DNA of 64,000 nt, from NCBI GenBank assembly GCA_963801065.1, contig CAWDDG010000003.1, positions 496,001-560,000 of the forward strand. The letters are read 5' to 3'. The position numbers and the translations under genes were made by a program. Of this stretch, positions 43,873 through 52,961 are shown piece by piece. The notes under the pieces were generated by a model. It was not told where the DNA came from. It ran no database searches and was given only the letters and a program-made list of their open reading frames with translations. Source of the stretch: CAWDDG01 sp963801065 (GTDB lineage: Bacteria > Actinomycetota > Actinomycetes > Jiangellales > Jiangellaceae). Each line of letters starts with the position of its first letter. Position 1 is the stretch's first letter.

Positions 43873-44235
43873 GGGTGGACCCCCTGCGATCGCGGAACCC
43901 TCACCCTGACCGGCGCCGTTCGGCGGACGCAGCCCTCGATCGATGAGCTGTGGACGGAGCCGGCCTCTCCCCCGGTTCTGTGGAAACTCGATGCCGCCGC
44001 GGAACAAGCTCGAACAGCCAGGACGATGTTGTCCTGCGCAGGCCTGCCACAAATACCACGGCCCCCGCCGGGGGGCGGCGGGAGCCGTGGGTGGGACCCG
44101 ACCAGGGGGGCGGGTCGGGTCCGAGCGGCGGGGGGTGCCGCCACTGCCAGTGTGCCCCACGCCGGGGATGCGAAACCAATCGACCGGAAGAAACCTGGAA
44201 CGTCATCTTCCGGCGGACGCGCCTATCCTCGATTC
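43873..44235. other. Divergent intergenic region with tandem GC hairpins
   Basis: These 363 bases separate the 5' ends of the tad operon and the HAD gene. At 44056-44090 a 14-pair stem (CCACGGC/GCCGTGG, one mismatch, then CCCGCCG/CGGCGGG) encloses GGGGG. At 44094-44122 a perfect 10-pair stem, GGACCCGACC/GGTCGGGTCC, follows. At about 44125-44141 GCGGC/GCCGC can form a third. Read on the minus strand, the first hairpin is followed by TATTTGT. No protein-coding frame looks real here. Confidence 0.6.
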
Positions 44236-44238
44236 GTG
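44225..44238 (+). promoter_or_regulatory. Possible leaderless promoter of the HAD gene
   Basis: TATCCT at about 44225-44230 lies six bases before GTG 44236, and no Shine-Dalgarno sequence is present. This is the geometry of a -10 box feeding a leaderless transcript, which is common in actinobacteria. No convincing -35 box was found. Confidence 0.3.
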
Positions 44239-45096
44239 GACATCGAAGGCGACCCGACGTCCGACGGAGGAGCCGGACGGACCGACGGCGCCATGCGCCG
44301 GACCGCAGCGTTCTTCGACCTTGACAAGACCGTTATCGCCAAGTCGAGCACGCTCGCGTTCTCCCGCAGCTTCTACGAGGGCGGGCTCATCAACCGGCGT
44401 GCGGTCGTGCGCAGCGCGTACGCCCAGTTCGTCTATCTCGTCGGTGGCGCCGACCACGACCAGATGGAACGCATGCGCGAGTACCTGTCCGGACTCGTGA
44501 CAGGTTGGGACGTCCAGGCGGTCAAGGACATCGTGGCCGAGACGCTGCACACGATCGTCGACCCGATCGTCTACGACGAGGCGGTGACGCTGATCGAGGA
44601 GCACCACCTCGCCGGCCGCGACGTCGTCATCGTCTCATCGAGCGGTGCGGAGGTCGTCGAGCCCATCGGCGACATGCTCGGTGCCGATCGGGTCATAGCG
44701 ACCCGAATGGTCGTCGGCGAGGACGGCCGTTTCGACGGGACCATCGAGTTCTATGCCTACGCCGAGACCAAGGCCGACGCGATCCGTGAGCTGGCGGAGA
44801 AGGAGGGGTACGACCTCGCGCGCTCGTACGCGTACACGGACTCTGCGACGGATCTGCCGATGCTCGAGGCGGTTGGGCACGCATACGCCGTCAACCCCGA
44901 CCGGGCACTGCGCAAGGCCGCGGCGGACCGCGGCTGGCCCGTCCTGGTGTTCTCCAAACCCGTTGCCCTGCGGCAGCGCGCGGCCTCGATCCGTGATGCG
45001 CCCAAGCCGGCCATCGCAGCCGCCGCGATCGGCGCCGGAGCCGCCGCCGCCGGCCTGGCGTGGTACGCCGTCCGCCGAAGGGGCCGGAACTCGTGA
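44236..45096 (+). CDS. HAD-IB family hydrolase with C-terminal membrane anchor
   Basis: A 286-residue SerB-like HAD phosphatase: DxDxT as FFDLDKTVI, motif II in VIVSSSGAEVV, and motif IV in YTDSATDLPML, where T replaces the usual G of GDS. A hydrophobic Ala-rich helix near the C-terminus (IAAAAIGAGAAAAGLAWYAV) suggests a membrane anchor. Homologous to Rv3661, which also adjoins the tad locus. Start GTG 44236 gives an acidic leader of 19 residues; ATG 44293 (MRRTAAFFDLD) is the alternative. The substrate is unknown. Confidence 0.88.
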   Translation: MDIEGDPTSDGGAGRTDGAMRRTAAFFDLDKTVIAKSSTLAFSRSFYEGGLINRRAVVRSAYAQFVYLVGGADHDQMERMREYLSGLVTGWDVQAVKDIVAETLHTIVDPIVYDEAVTLIEEHHLAGRDVVIVSSSGAEVVEPIGDMLGADRVIATRMVVGEDGRFDGTIEFYAYAETKADAIRELAEKEGYDLARSYAYTDSATDLPMLEAVGHAYAVNPDRALRKAAADRGWPVLVFSKPVALRQRAASIRDAPKPAIAAAAIGAGAAAAGLAWYAVRRRGRNS

Positions 45097-46091
45097 CCGA
45101 GCCGCGGGAAAACGACTACGAGATCCTCGATCTCGGCAGCCGTCGCCGTACCGACACCGGGCGCCAGCCTCGGGATCTCCCGCCTCTGCACCTCGGTGCC
45201 GAGCAGCAGGCCGGAGAACCGGCCGGCGAACCGCCCGGCTCGACGATGCCACCCTGGCGGCGGTTGGCGGGTATCGCCGCCGTGTTCGTCGTCGGCGCGG
45301 CCGCTGGAGCGTTCCTCTGGAACGCCCGGGACGAGGCCGCCGAGCTCGCAGCCGCCGCCGAGGAGGCCCATCTCATCGCCGGAAGCATCGAGGGCGGCAG
45401 CTGGGCAGGTGAGGAGATCCAGCGGTTCACCGTCGCCATCCTCAACGCGGGACCGCGCGACGTCGAGGTGCTCTCCGTCCGGCCTGTGGGCTGGACGTTG
45501 CCGAGCGGCAACGAGAGTCGGCCACAGACGGCCCCGACGGGTGAGTGGACGAGTATCCGGATGGCGACCGTGCCCGACTGCGAGGCGCCGACGCCAGACG
45601 AGCTCGAGGTGCGGGTTCGGACGGAGGCAAGAGAGAGCGCAGTGACCCTGCCGCTACCTCCCGGCGGGAGCGTTCTGGCCGGCGTGCACCAAGCCGTGTG
45701 CGTCAACGACTTCAGCGCCTACGGAGCCGGCGTCGAGGACATCCGGGTCCTGCCGTCCGACGACCCAGGCACATTGCTCATGGAACTCGAACTGCGGTCC
45801 TACGATCCCAACCTCGACTTCGACGTCATCGACGTCAACGCCTCTGCGGCGGGCTTCCGGGCCGAGCCCACGAACCTGCCCATCCCCTTCCGGTCGAACG
45901 TCCGGACGCCGAGCTCGCTCGTGCTCGCCTGGCAGGTGCAGAACTGCGACCTGACCGCGGCACTCGGCGACATCGGGCTCATGCTCGAGATCACGTCCAC
46001 CCAGGGGACCGATCACGTCGACGACCCGGAGCTCCCGGGCGAGGGGGTCGCGGCGCTGGCCCGCTTCGGGCTCGACCGGTGTGAGACCTGA
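45093..46091 (+). CDS. Single-pass membrane protein of unknown function
   Basis: A 332-residue protein with a hydrophilic cytosolic N-terminus of about 50 residues, one TM helix (LAGIAAVFVVGAAAGAFLW), then an extracytoplasmic region with beta-strand-like spacing. Paired cysteines (ATVPDCEAP; HQAVCVND; VQNCDL; LDRCET) may form disulfides. I do not recognise the family. Its GTG overlaps the HAD stop by four bases, so the two are translationally coupled. Confidence 0.8.
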   Translation: MTEPRENDYEILDLGSRRRTDTGRQPRDLPPLHLGAEQQAGEPAGEPPGSTMPPWRRLAGIAAVFVVGAAAGAFLWNARDEAAELAAAAEEAHLIAGSIEGGSWAGEEIQRFTVAILNAGPRDVEVLSVRPVGWTLPSGNESRPQTAPTGEWTSIRMATVPDCEAPTPDELEVRVRTEARESAVTLPLPPGGSVLAGVHQAVCVNDFSAYGAGVEDIRVLPSDDPGTLLMELELRSYDPNLDFDVIDVNASAAGFRAEPTNLPIPFRSNVRTPSSLVLAWQVQNCDLTAALGDIGLMLEITSTQGTDHVDDPELPGEGVAALARFGLDRCET

Positions 46092-46153
46092 CGGCCCGAA
46101 CGTAAAGATCTTGGCGAAACCCTTCCGACACGCCGACGCAGTGCTCTACAAAC

Positions 46154-46219
46154 ATGAGTACGGCCCGCAAGGACCGCGCACGGCAGATGGGCACCCACGC
46201 GGCGATCAGCCCATGTTAG
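46154..46219 (+). CDS. Candidate 21-residue leader-like frame
   Basis: An ATG at 46154, preceded by CTACAAAC, opens a short basic frame (MSTARKDRARQMGTH...) ending in a cysteine codon and TAG. TACAAA could be a -10 element, but there is no ribosome-binding site. It lies between two converging genes, where little else explains the sequence. Support is weak. Confidence 0.2.
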   Translation: MSTARKDRARQMGTHAAISPC

Positions 46220-46308
46220 GGCAGTTGTCCCGGGTCAGCCGAGGCAACGGACGAGCAGCACGCCTGGTAACCCGTCCTGACGTGCCAGCGGCGGCGTCCC
46301 TAATCGGT

Positions 46309-47083
46309 TCACCCAGGGGCGCCGCTCGCATGAGCCAGCCCCCACTCGGCTCCCCGCGCGTACGCCTCGCAGCAGTGCCGGACCCAGGCCGCCACGCCCG
46401 CCGGCGAGCCACCGGCGTAGGCCTCGGCCAGCGGCTCGTACGCCCTGCGCAAGTCCAGATGTCCGGTCTCGGGAACGCTCACGGCCTTGGTGTCTACGCC
46501 GCGCGCCACCAGCACGACCCGTTCAGCCGCGCGAGCCACGACGCCGTCGGCCGATCCGAACGGCTCGAGAGCCCGGAGCTCGCCGTGGACGAGAGCCGCG
46601 ACGACGACGGCCGGTGCGGAGGTCTGGGCCGACGCCAGCCGCATGAGCTGGTCCAGCCGGGTCCCGTCGATCCCCGGGCGCGGCCGACCGAGCGCGGTCG
46701 CCACGGTGAGGTCGTGCGCGGCGAGCACATGCAGTCGAGCGAGCACCTGCCCGGGGGACCGATCCCAGATCGCGGCGAGCGCGGCGACTTCGCCCGTCGC
46801 TCGCAGGGCGCCCTGCAGAACGGGATCGCGTGCATCGTCGGGATTCCCGCCCGCCAGCTCTGTCGAGGCGCGGGCTCCCTGCAGCGCCGACGCGGCCGCC
46901 AGGCGCGCTGCGTCCCGACGCATCGCAGGGTGCCGAAGCAGCGCGTCGACGCGCGTCCCTCGCGTGCGCTGCGGCGGCCCCGACTCCGGTGAGAGCGGCC
47001 ACGGCGGCAAACGGGTCCGACCCCGCACGAGCCTGCACAGGGCCGAATGTACGGGCTCCCTCCGTCCGGCCGGTCGGGCTCAT
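46309..47083 (-). CDS. Fic-like conserved actinobacterial protein (Rv3662c type), frameshifted
   Basis: The main frame (46309-47028) gives VDALLRHPAMRRDAARLAAA, ALQGARASTELAGG and a Fic-like core, LRALEPFGSADGVVARAAER. Relative to HxFxDGNGRxxR the catalytic His is Glu and the GNGR is altered. Homologues begin with DPxAxxxALxGV...ARDAVDALL. That start is present in a second frame (SDPFAAVAALTGVGAAAAHA; ATG 47083 or GTG 47038) and joins the main frame at about 46951-46954 through one extra base. Either an assembly indel or a recent mutation. It may still be made from GTG 47028 without the conserved N-terminus. Confidence 0.75.
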
Positions 47084-47146
47084 CGTTTGCCCGGCCAGGA
47101 CTGGGGTAGCGGACCACGAGATTGCACCCCACCGTGGAGGTTCACC

Positions 47147-47701
47147 ATGCCGACCACCCTGTCCGGCAAGACGATCGCATTCCTCGCCACCGACGGCGTC
47201 GAGCAGGTCGAGATGACCGAGCCGTGGTGTGCCGTCGAGGAGGCAGGCGGCCACGCCGTCCTCGTGGCTCCGAAAGCCGGCCGGATCCAGGGCTTCAACC
47301 ACGATGACAAGGGCGACACCTTCGCGGTAGACACGACGGCCGCGGATGCCGACGCTGACAGCCTCGACGGCTTGGTGCTGCCAGGCGGTACGAAGAACCC
47401 CGACCGGCAGCGTACCGACAAGGACTCGGTCGAGTTCGTCCGCGCCTTCTTTGACGCGGGCAAACCGGTCGCCGTCATCTGCCACGGGCCGTGGACCCTG
47501 ATCGAGGCCGACGTCGTGCGCGGCCGCCGGATCACGTCGTGGCCGTCATTGCAGACGGATCTGCGCAACGCCGGAGCGGAATGGGTGGACGAGGAGGTCG
47601 TCGTGGACTCCGGGCTCGTCTCCAGCCGGAGCCCGGACGACCTGCCGGCGTTCTGCGCCAAGCTGGTCGAGGAAATCGCGGAGGGCGTGCACCGGCGGTA
47701 G
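47147..47701 (+). CDS. PfpI/DJ-1 family (type 1 glutamine amidotransferase-like) protein
   Basis: A 184-residue DJ-1/PfpI superfamily protein. The nucleophile elbow is VICHGPWTL with the reactive Cys, and the Glu partner region is FLATDGVEQVEMTEPW. Members act as deglycases, chaperones or peptidases; function cannot be fixed from sequence. ATG 47147 follows GTGGAGG. It is divergent from the Fic-like gene and ends just before a strong inverted repeat. Confidence 0.9.
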   Translation: MPTTLSGKTIAFLATDGVEQVEMTEPWCAVEEAGGHAVLVAPKAGRIQGFNHDDKGDTFAVDTTAADADADSLDGLVLPGGTKNPDRQRTDKDSVEFVRAFFDAGKPVAVICHGPWTLIEADVVRGRRITSWPSLQTDLRNAGAEWVDEEVVVDSGLVSSRSPDDLPAFCAKLVEEIAEGVHRR

Positions 47702-47715
47702 CAGGGCTCAACTGG

Positions 47716-47804
47716 CCCACCCCCGCGTTGATCATGCAGGTTCTGCGCGACGCGCCGCCCGGGAACGCCGGCGTGTCGCGCAGAACTTGCATGATCAACG
47801 TGGG
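47716..47804. repeat. Long inverted repeat between converging genes
   Basis: Arms at 47726-47751 and 47775-47800 (CGTTGATCATGCA[G/A]GTTCTG and so on, 26 bases each) match in inverted orientation with one mismatch. A 23-base GC-rich loop separates them, and short outer CCCAC/GTGGG matches extend the pairing. It lies between the stops of the PfpI gene and glpD. It could act as a bidirectional terminator. The GTTGATCATGCA-type sequence also looks like a dispersed intergenic repeat family. Confidence 0.75.
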
Positions 47805-47816
47805 TCGTCGACACCC

Positions 47817-49534
47817 TCAGCCGAGAGCGCGGCCGACGGACACCATCCGGGTGTCGGGCGCGAGCAACCGGACCGCGTCGGCTGCGAGGTCGTCGGCCTG
47901 GACCTGGGACTCACGCTCGGCCTCGACCCGGGCGCGGTAGACGTCGACCTCGGCCGCGGTCCGCGAGGCGTCCCACCCGAGGACGTCCGCGACGAGGTCC
48001 GCCGTCGCCGCTGCCGACAGGACGCCACGGTGCGGCACCTCGATGGACACCCTGGTCCGCCTGGTCAGCAGGTCGTCGAGGTGGAGGGCGCCCTCATGCG
48101 TGGCGCCGTAGCGGATCTCGGCCCGCAGGTACTCGTCCGCCTCCGGTAGCGGGTCGAGCAGGCCGGGCTCGTCGGCCGCGGCTTCCAGCACCTCGAACAG
48201 CAGCGACCCGTACCGGCGTAACAGTCCACGAATCCGCCAGGTCGGCAGCCCGTAGCCGGCAGCGAGCTCGTCAACCTGGTTGGTGAGTGCCGCATAGCCG
48301 TCGGCACCCAGCAACGGGATGCGGTCGGTGACCGATGCCGGCGCCGCTCGATCCAGGTCGGTCGCGGCGACGTCGACGGCGTCACGGGCCATGACGCGGT
48401 ACGTCGTGTACTTGCCGCCCGCCACAGTGACGAGCCCCGGCAACGGCCGGCCGACCGCGTGCTCACGCGACAGCCGCGACGTCTCCTCGGACTCGCCAGC
48501 GAGCAACGGGCGAAGGCCGGCGTACACGCCTTCGATGTCGTCACGGGTCAGCGGCCGCGCGAGGACGCGGTTGACGTGCGCGAGGAGGTAGTCGATGTCC
48601 GCACTGCTGGCGGCCGGGTGCGCGAGGTCGAGCGCCCAGGCCGTGTCGGTGGTGCCGAGCAGCCAGTGGTTGCCCCACGGGATCACGAGCAGCACCGACT
48701 TCTCGGTGCGCAGGATCAGTCCCACCTCCGAGGCGATCCGGTCGCGGGGCACGACGAGGTGAACGCCCTTGGATGCCCGGACGTCGAACCGTCCACGGGT
48801 CCCGGCGAGACCTTCCACCTCGTCGGTCCACACGCCCGCGCAGGCCACGACGACGGACGCCCGCACCGTGGTCACGGCGCCCGTCTCGACGTCGCGCACC
48901 TCGGCGCCCACAACCCGGCCGGCGTCGCGGATGAGCCCGACGGCCTCCGTCGACATCCGCACCGGCGCGCCGTAGTGGGCGGCAGTGCGGGCAACAGACA
49001 GCGTGTGCCGAGCGTCGTCGGTCTGCGCGTCGTAGTACCGCACCGCACCGACGAGAGCGTCGCGACGCAGGGCTGGGCACAACCCGAGCGCGCCCCGCCG
49101 GGAGAGGTGGCGGTGCCGCGGCAACGACCGGGAGCCACCCAGCGTGTCGTACATCGCGAGCCCCGCACCGACGTACGGCCGCTCCCACGCCCGGTGCGTG
49201 AGGGGGTAGAGGAACGGCACGGGGTGGACGAGGTGGGGGGCCAGGCGCGTGAGCATCAGCTCTCTTCGCGCAGAGCCTCTCGGACCAGGCTGAGGTCGAG
49301 TTGCTCCAGATAGCGCAGCCCACCGTGGATGAGCTTGCTCGACCGGGACGACGTGCCGCTCGCGATGTCACGCGCCTCGACCAGGGCTGTCGACAACCCT
49401 CTCGTCACGGCGTCCAGAGCCACCCCGGAACCGGTGATCCCACCACCCACGACCAGCAGGTCGAAGTGCTCCTCGTTCAACCGGCCCCACGCCTCGGCGC
49501 GTGCGGCCGGGTCGAGTCGTGCCGGCGCCCTCAC
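47817..49534 (-). CDS. glpD: Glycerol-3-phosphate dehydrogenase, split by a frameshift
   Basis: FAD-dependent, membrane-associated oxidation of glycerol-3-phosphate to DHAP. The first frame (49534 to 49256) has LLVVGGGITGSGVALDAV and SRSSKLIHGGLRYLEQ, then stops at TGA. The second frame (ATG 49256 to 47817) carries the rest, from LTRLAPHLVHPVPFLYPLTH to the C-terminal domain, with GVYAGLRPLLA. One base is missing at about 49261-49266 compared with the expected ...REALRERELMLTRLAPHL. The stop and the ATG overlap as TGATG. All domains are otherwise intact, about 572 residues in total. Its GTG overlaps the glpK stop. Confidence 0.88.
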
Positions 49535-51042
49535 TCGTCGTCCTCGGCCCAGTCCAGAGTGCGCTCCACGGCCTTGCGCCAGCGGCGCATCTCCCGCTCC
49601 CGCCACGCGTCGTCGCGCGACGGCTCCCATCTGGTGTCCTCCGTCCAGTGCCGCCGCACGTCGTCGAGGCCCTCCCAGAAGCCGACGGCGAGTCCCGCGG
49701 CGTAGGCGGCGCCCAGGGCAGTGGTCTCGATGACGACCGGGCGGACGACGGGAACGCCGAGCAGGTCAGCCTGGAACTGCATGAGCAGGTCGTCGACGAC
49801 CATCCCGCCATCGACGCGGAGCTCACGCAGGTCGACGCCGGAGTCGGCGCGCATCGCGTCGACGACCTCGCGGGTCTGGAACGCCGTCGCCTCCAGCACC
49901 GCCCGGGCCAGGTGGCCGCGGTTGACGTACCTCGTCAGGCCCACGATCACGCCCCGCGCGTCTGGTCGCCAGTGCGGTGCGAACAGCCCGGAGAACGCGG
50001 GTACGACGTAGGCGCCGCCGTTGTCGTCGACGGTGCGTGCCAGCGCCTCGATCTCGTCCGCGCTACGGATCAGCCCGAGGTTGTCGCGCAGCCACTGGAC
50101 CAGGGAGCCCGTCACGGCGATCGATCCCTCGAGCGCGTAGACCGGATCACCGGACCCCACCTGGTAGGCGACCGTGGTCAGCAGCCCGTGCCGGCTGGCA
50201 ACCGGCTCTCGTCCGGTGTTGAGCAGGAGGAAGTTCCCAGTCCCGTAGGTGTTCTTGGCCTCCCCGGGCTCGAAGCAGGCCTGCCCGAACGTCGCCGCCT
50301 GCTGGTCGCCGAGCACGCCAGCCACGGGAGTGCCGCCGAGGAAACCGGTCTCGCGGGCATGCCCGTAGACCTCGGACGAGGAACGGATCTCCGGGAGCAT
50401 CGTCACGGGCACGCCCATCTCGGCGCAGATGTCGGCGTCCCAGTCAAGAGTCCGCAGATCCATCAGCAGCGTGCGTGACGCGTTGGTGACGTCGGTGACG
50501 TGTATGCCGCCTTCAAGGCCCCCGGTGATCTGCCAGAGCAGGTAGGTGTCCACGGTGCCGAACAACAGGTCTCCACGCTCGGCGGCCGCCCGGGCGCCGT
50601 CGACGGACTCGAGGATCCAAGCGATCTTCGGCCCGGCGAAGTAGGTGGCCAACGGAAGGCCGGTCGTCTTCCGGAAGCGGTCGACACCACCGGCGGCCGC
50701 GAGCCGGTCGCAGATACGCTGCGTCCGGGTGTCCTGCCAGACGATCGCCGGGTGAACCGGCCGGCCGGTCGCGCGTTCCCAGACCACGGTGGTCTCGCGC
50801 TGGTTGGTGACGCCGATCGCGACGATGTCAGCCGGCTCTGCATCGGCGCGGCCCAGCGCCGCGCCCACCACCTCACGGGTGTTGGCCCAGATCTCGCCCG
50901 GGTCGTGCTCGACCCAGCCGGGTCGCGGCAGGTTCTGCGCGTGCTCGAGCTGGTGCGACGCGACCGGTCGCCCGCCGTGATCGACGAGCAGGCAGCGCGT
51001 GCTCGTCGTGCCCTGGTCGATCGCGGCGACGTAGCCGGCCAT
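49531..51042 (-). CDS. glpK: Glycerol kinase
   Basis: Phosphorylates glycerol to glycerol-3-phosphate, the substrate of the next gene. The 503-residue FGGY kinase has AAIDQGTTSTRCLLVD, GVTNQRETTVVWER, YFAGPKIAWILE, YALEGSIAVTGSLVQWL and ATAFQTREVVDAM. GGAGG precedes ATG 51042. A glycerol facilitator gene is not adjacent, so uptake must be encoded elsewhere or be passive. Confidence 0.96.
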   Translation of the reverse strand: MAGYVAAIDQGTTSTRCLLVDHGGRPVASHQLEHAQNLPRPGWVEHDPGEIWANTREVVGAALGRADAEPADIVAIGVTNQRETTVVWERATGRPVHPAIVWQDTRTQRICDRLAAAGGVDRFRKTTGLPLATYFAGPKIAWILESVDGARAAAERGDLLFGTVDTYLLWQITGGLEGGIHVTDVTNASRTLLMDLRTLDWDADICAEMGVPVTMLPEIRSSSEVYGHARETGFLGGTPVAGVLGDQQAATFGQACFEPGEAKNTYGTGNFLLLNTGREPVASRHGLLTTVAYQVGSGDPVYALEGSIAVTGSLVQWLRDNLGLIRSADEIEALARTVDDNGGAYVVPAFSGLFAPHWRPDARGVIVGLTRYVNRGHLARAVLEATAFQTREVVDAMRADSGVDLRELRVDGGMVVDDLLMQFQADLLGVPVVRPVVIETTALGAAYAAGLAVGFWEGLDDVRRHWTEDTRWEPSRDDAWREREMRRWRKAVERTLDWAEDDE

Positions 51043-51120
51043 CGTCGATCCTCCAACGGTCCACGCGGGCGGTCGTGCGTGATCAGCCTAGGACGCGGCC
51101 AATCAATAGGGTGGGTGGTC

Positions 51121-51585
51121 ATGCGCGCCCGTGATCTCGCCGAGCCGTTCCCCGTCGTCCACCTCGACACACCCGCGCTCGAGGCAACCCGCCTTCTCGT
51201 CGACCAGAGCCTGCCTGGCCTCGTCGTGGCCGACCGCCAGGGTGTGCCATTGGTGATCCTGCCCAGCTCGCAGGTGCTGCGTTTCGCTCTGCCCGAGTAC
51301 GTCGAGGAAGACCGCACACTCGCCTCGGTCTACAGCGAGAGCGACGCCGACAGGTTCGCTCAGACGCTGAGTGGCCGGACGGTCGAGGAGCTCATGCCCT
51401 CCAAGCAGTTCCTGCCGCGAAGGCACGCGGACCGGCCGATCATCCCACCTGACGCCACCCTCATGGAGATCGCCGCGGTGATGGCCGAGCAGCACTCGCC
51501 CGTCGTGGCCGTAGTCGAACACGGCGAGATCCTGGGCGTGATCACGGTCCACCGGCTGCTCGGCGCCGCCCTGTCCACGACATGA
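51121..51585 (+). CDS. CBS-domain pair protein
   Basis: A 154-residue protein of two CBS motifs (VVHLDTPALEATRLLVDQSL then GLVVADRQGVPLVIL; IIPPDATLMEIAAVMAEQHS then PVVAVVEHGEILGVITVHRL). CBS pairs bind adenine nucleotides or SAM and gate partners. Its TGA overlaps the ATG of the permease gene by four bases, so a role as regulator of that permease is likely (inference). Confidence 0.9.
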   Translation: MRARDLAEPFPVVHLDTPALEATRLLVDQSLPGLVVADRQGVPLVILPSSQVLRFALPEYVEEDRTLASVYSESDADRFAQTLSGRTVEELMPSKQFLPRRHADRPIIPPDATLMEIAAVMAEQHSPVVAVVEHGEILGVITVHRLLGAALSTT

Positions 51586-52942
51586 TCAGCCTGACTGCGG
51601 CGGCGCTGGCCGCGACCGAAACCGCTCCGGGAAGCGAGCACTCGGCGAGCACGCTGGTCACCGTGCTGGCGGTAGGGGTGTTCGTCGGCACCTACGTCGT
51701 GATCGCCACCGAATGGGTCCATCGCGTCGCCGCCGCACTGGGCGGCGCAGCGTTGATGGTGGTGATCGGCGCCACCGACGCGAATACGGCCTTCTTCGCC
51801 GAGGAGACGGCCATCGACTGGAACGTCATCTTCCTGCTGCTCGGCATGATGATCATCGTCGGCATACTCAAACAGACCGGCCTCTTCGAGTACCTCGCGA
51901 TCTGGGCGGCGAAGCGGGCTCGGGGACGGCCGTTCGCCATCCTGGTCATGCTGTGCACGATCACGGCGGTCGCCTCCGCCCTGCTCCCCAACGTCACGAC
52001 CGTGATGCTCGTCGCGCCGGTCACCCTTCTCGTCTGCGACCGGCTCCGGGTCCGGCCCGAAGGATTCCTCATCGCCCTGGTGATGGCGAGCAACATCGGC
52101 GGCACGGCGACGCTGATCGGCGACCCGCCGAACCTCATCATCGCAAGCCGGGCGGATCTGTCGTTCAACGACTTCCTGATCAATCTCGCGCCGTTCATCG
52201 TCGTTGCTTTCCTCGCGTTCGTGCTGCTGCCCGCTGGCTGTTCCGCCGGTCGTTCACATATGACCCCGAACGCGCCGAGGCCGTCATGCGGATCGACGAG
52301 CGGCGCGCGATCCGCGACCCTCCGCTGCTGCGGCGCAGCCTGGCCGTGCTCGCGCTGGTCATGCTCGGCTTCGTCCTCCACTCGGCGGTGGGCCTCGAAC
52401 CCAGCCTGGTCGCAATGCTGGGCGCCGGACTGCTGGTCGTGGTGTCGAGGACCACGACCGCCGAATACCTCGAGGAGGTCGAGTGGCCGACGCTCGTCTT
52501 CTTCATGGGGTTGTTCGTCATGGTCGGCGCACTCGTCAACGTCGGGGTCATCGACTCGGCTCGGCGAGGCGGCCATCGACGCCGTCGGCGACAACTACCT
52601 CCTTGCGGCTACCGGCCTCCTGTTCGGCTCGGCCGCGTTGTCGGCAATCGTGGACAACATCCCTTACGTCGCCACCGTGGCCCCGCTGGTGAACGATCTC
52701 GTGGACGCAGCAGGAGGCGCAGCCGGAGCACAGGCTCTGTGGTGGGCCCTCGCGCTCGGGGCCGACCTCGGTGGCAACGCCACCGCCGTCGGGGCGAGCG
52801 CCAACGTCGTCGCACTCGGCATCGCGGAGCGCAACGGCTACCCCATCTCGTTCTGGCGATTCACCGGTACGGGCTCGTCGTCGCCGCCGTGACGGTCGCG
52901 CTGGCCTGGCCGTATCTCTACCTTCGGTACTACGCCTTCTGA
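51582..52942 (+). CDS. ArsB/NhaD-type permease, broken by three single-base indels
   Basis: A SLC13/ArsB-superfamily ion transporter of about 450 residues in restored form. Frame A encodes the first half (ITAVASALLPNVTTVMLVAP; ASNIGGTATLIGDPPN). At about 52231 one base is missing and frame B continues (FTYDPERAEAVMRIDERRAI; VEWPTLVFFMGLFVMVGAL). At about 52558-52561 one base too many returns to frame A (LGEAAIDAVGDNYLL; ALALGADLGGNATAVGASAN). At about 52864 another loss moves to frame B, which ends naturally at 52942 (LAWPYLYLRYYAF). The twin NxG...DPPN and ALGADLGGNATAxGASAN motifs are the family hallmark. Confidence 0.82.
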
Positions 52943-52961
52943 CGAGCTCAGGGAGTCCGCA

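Noticed and set aside
49250..49275. Programmed frameshifting in glpD
   Set aside because: There is no slippery heptamer or downstream pseudoknot that I can see; a plain indel explains it better.
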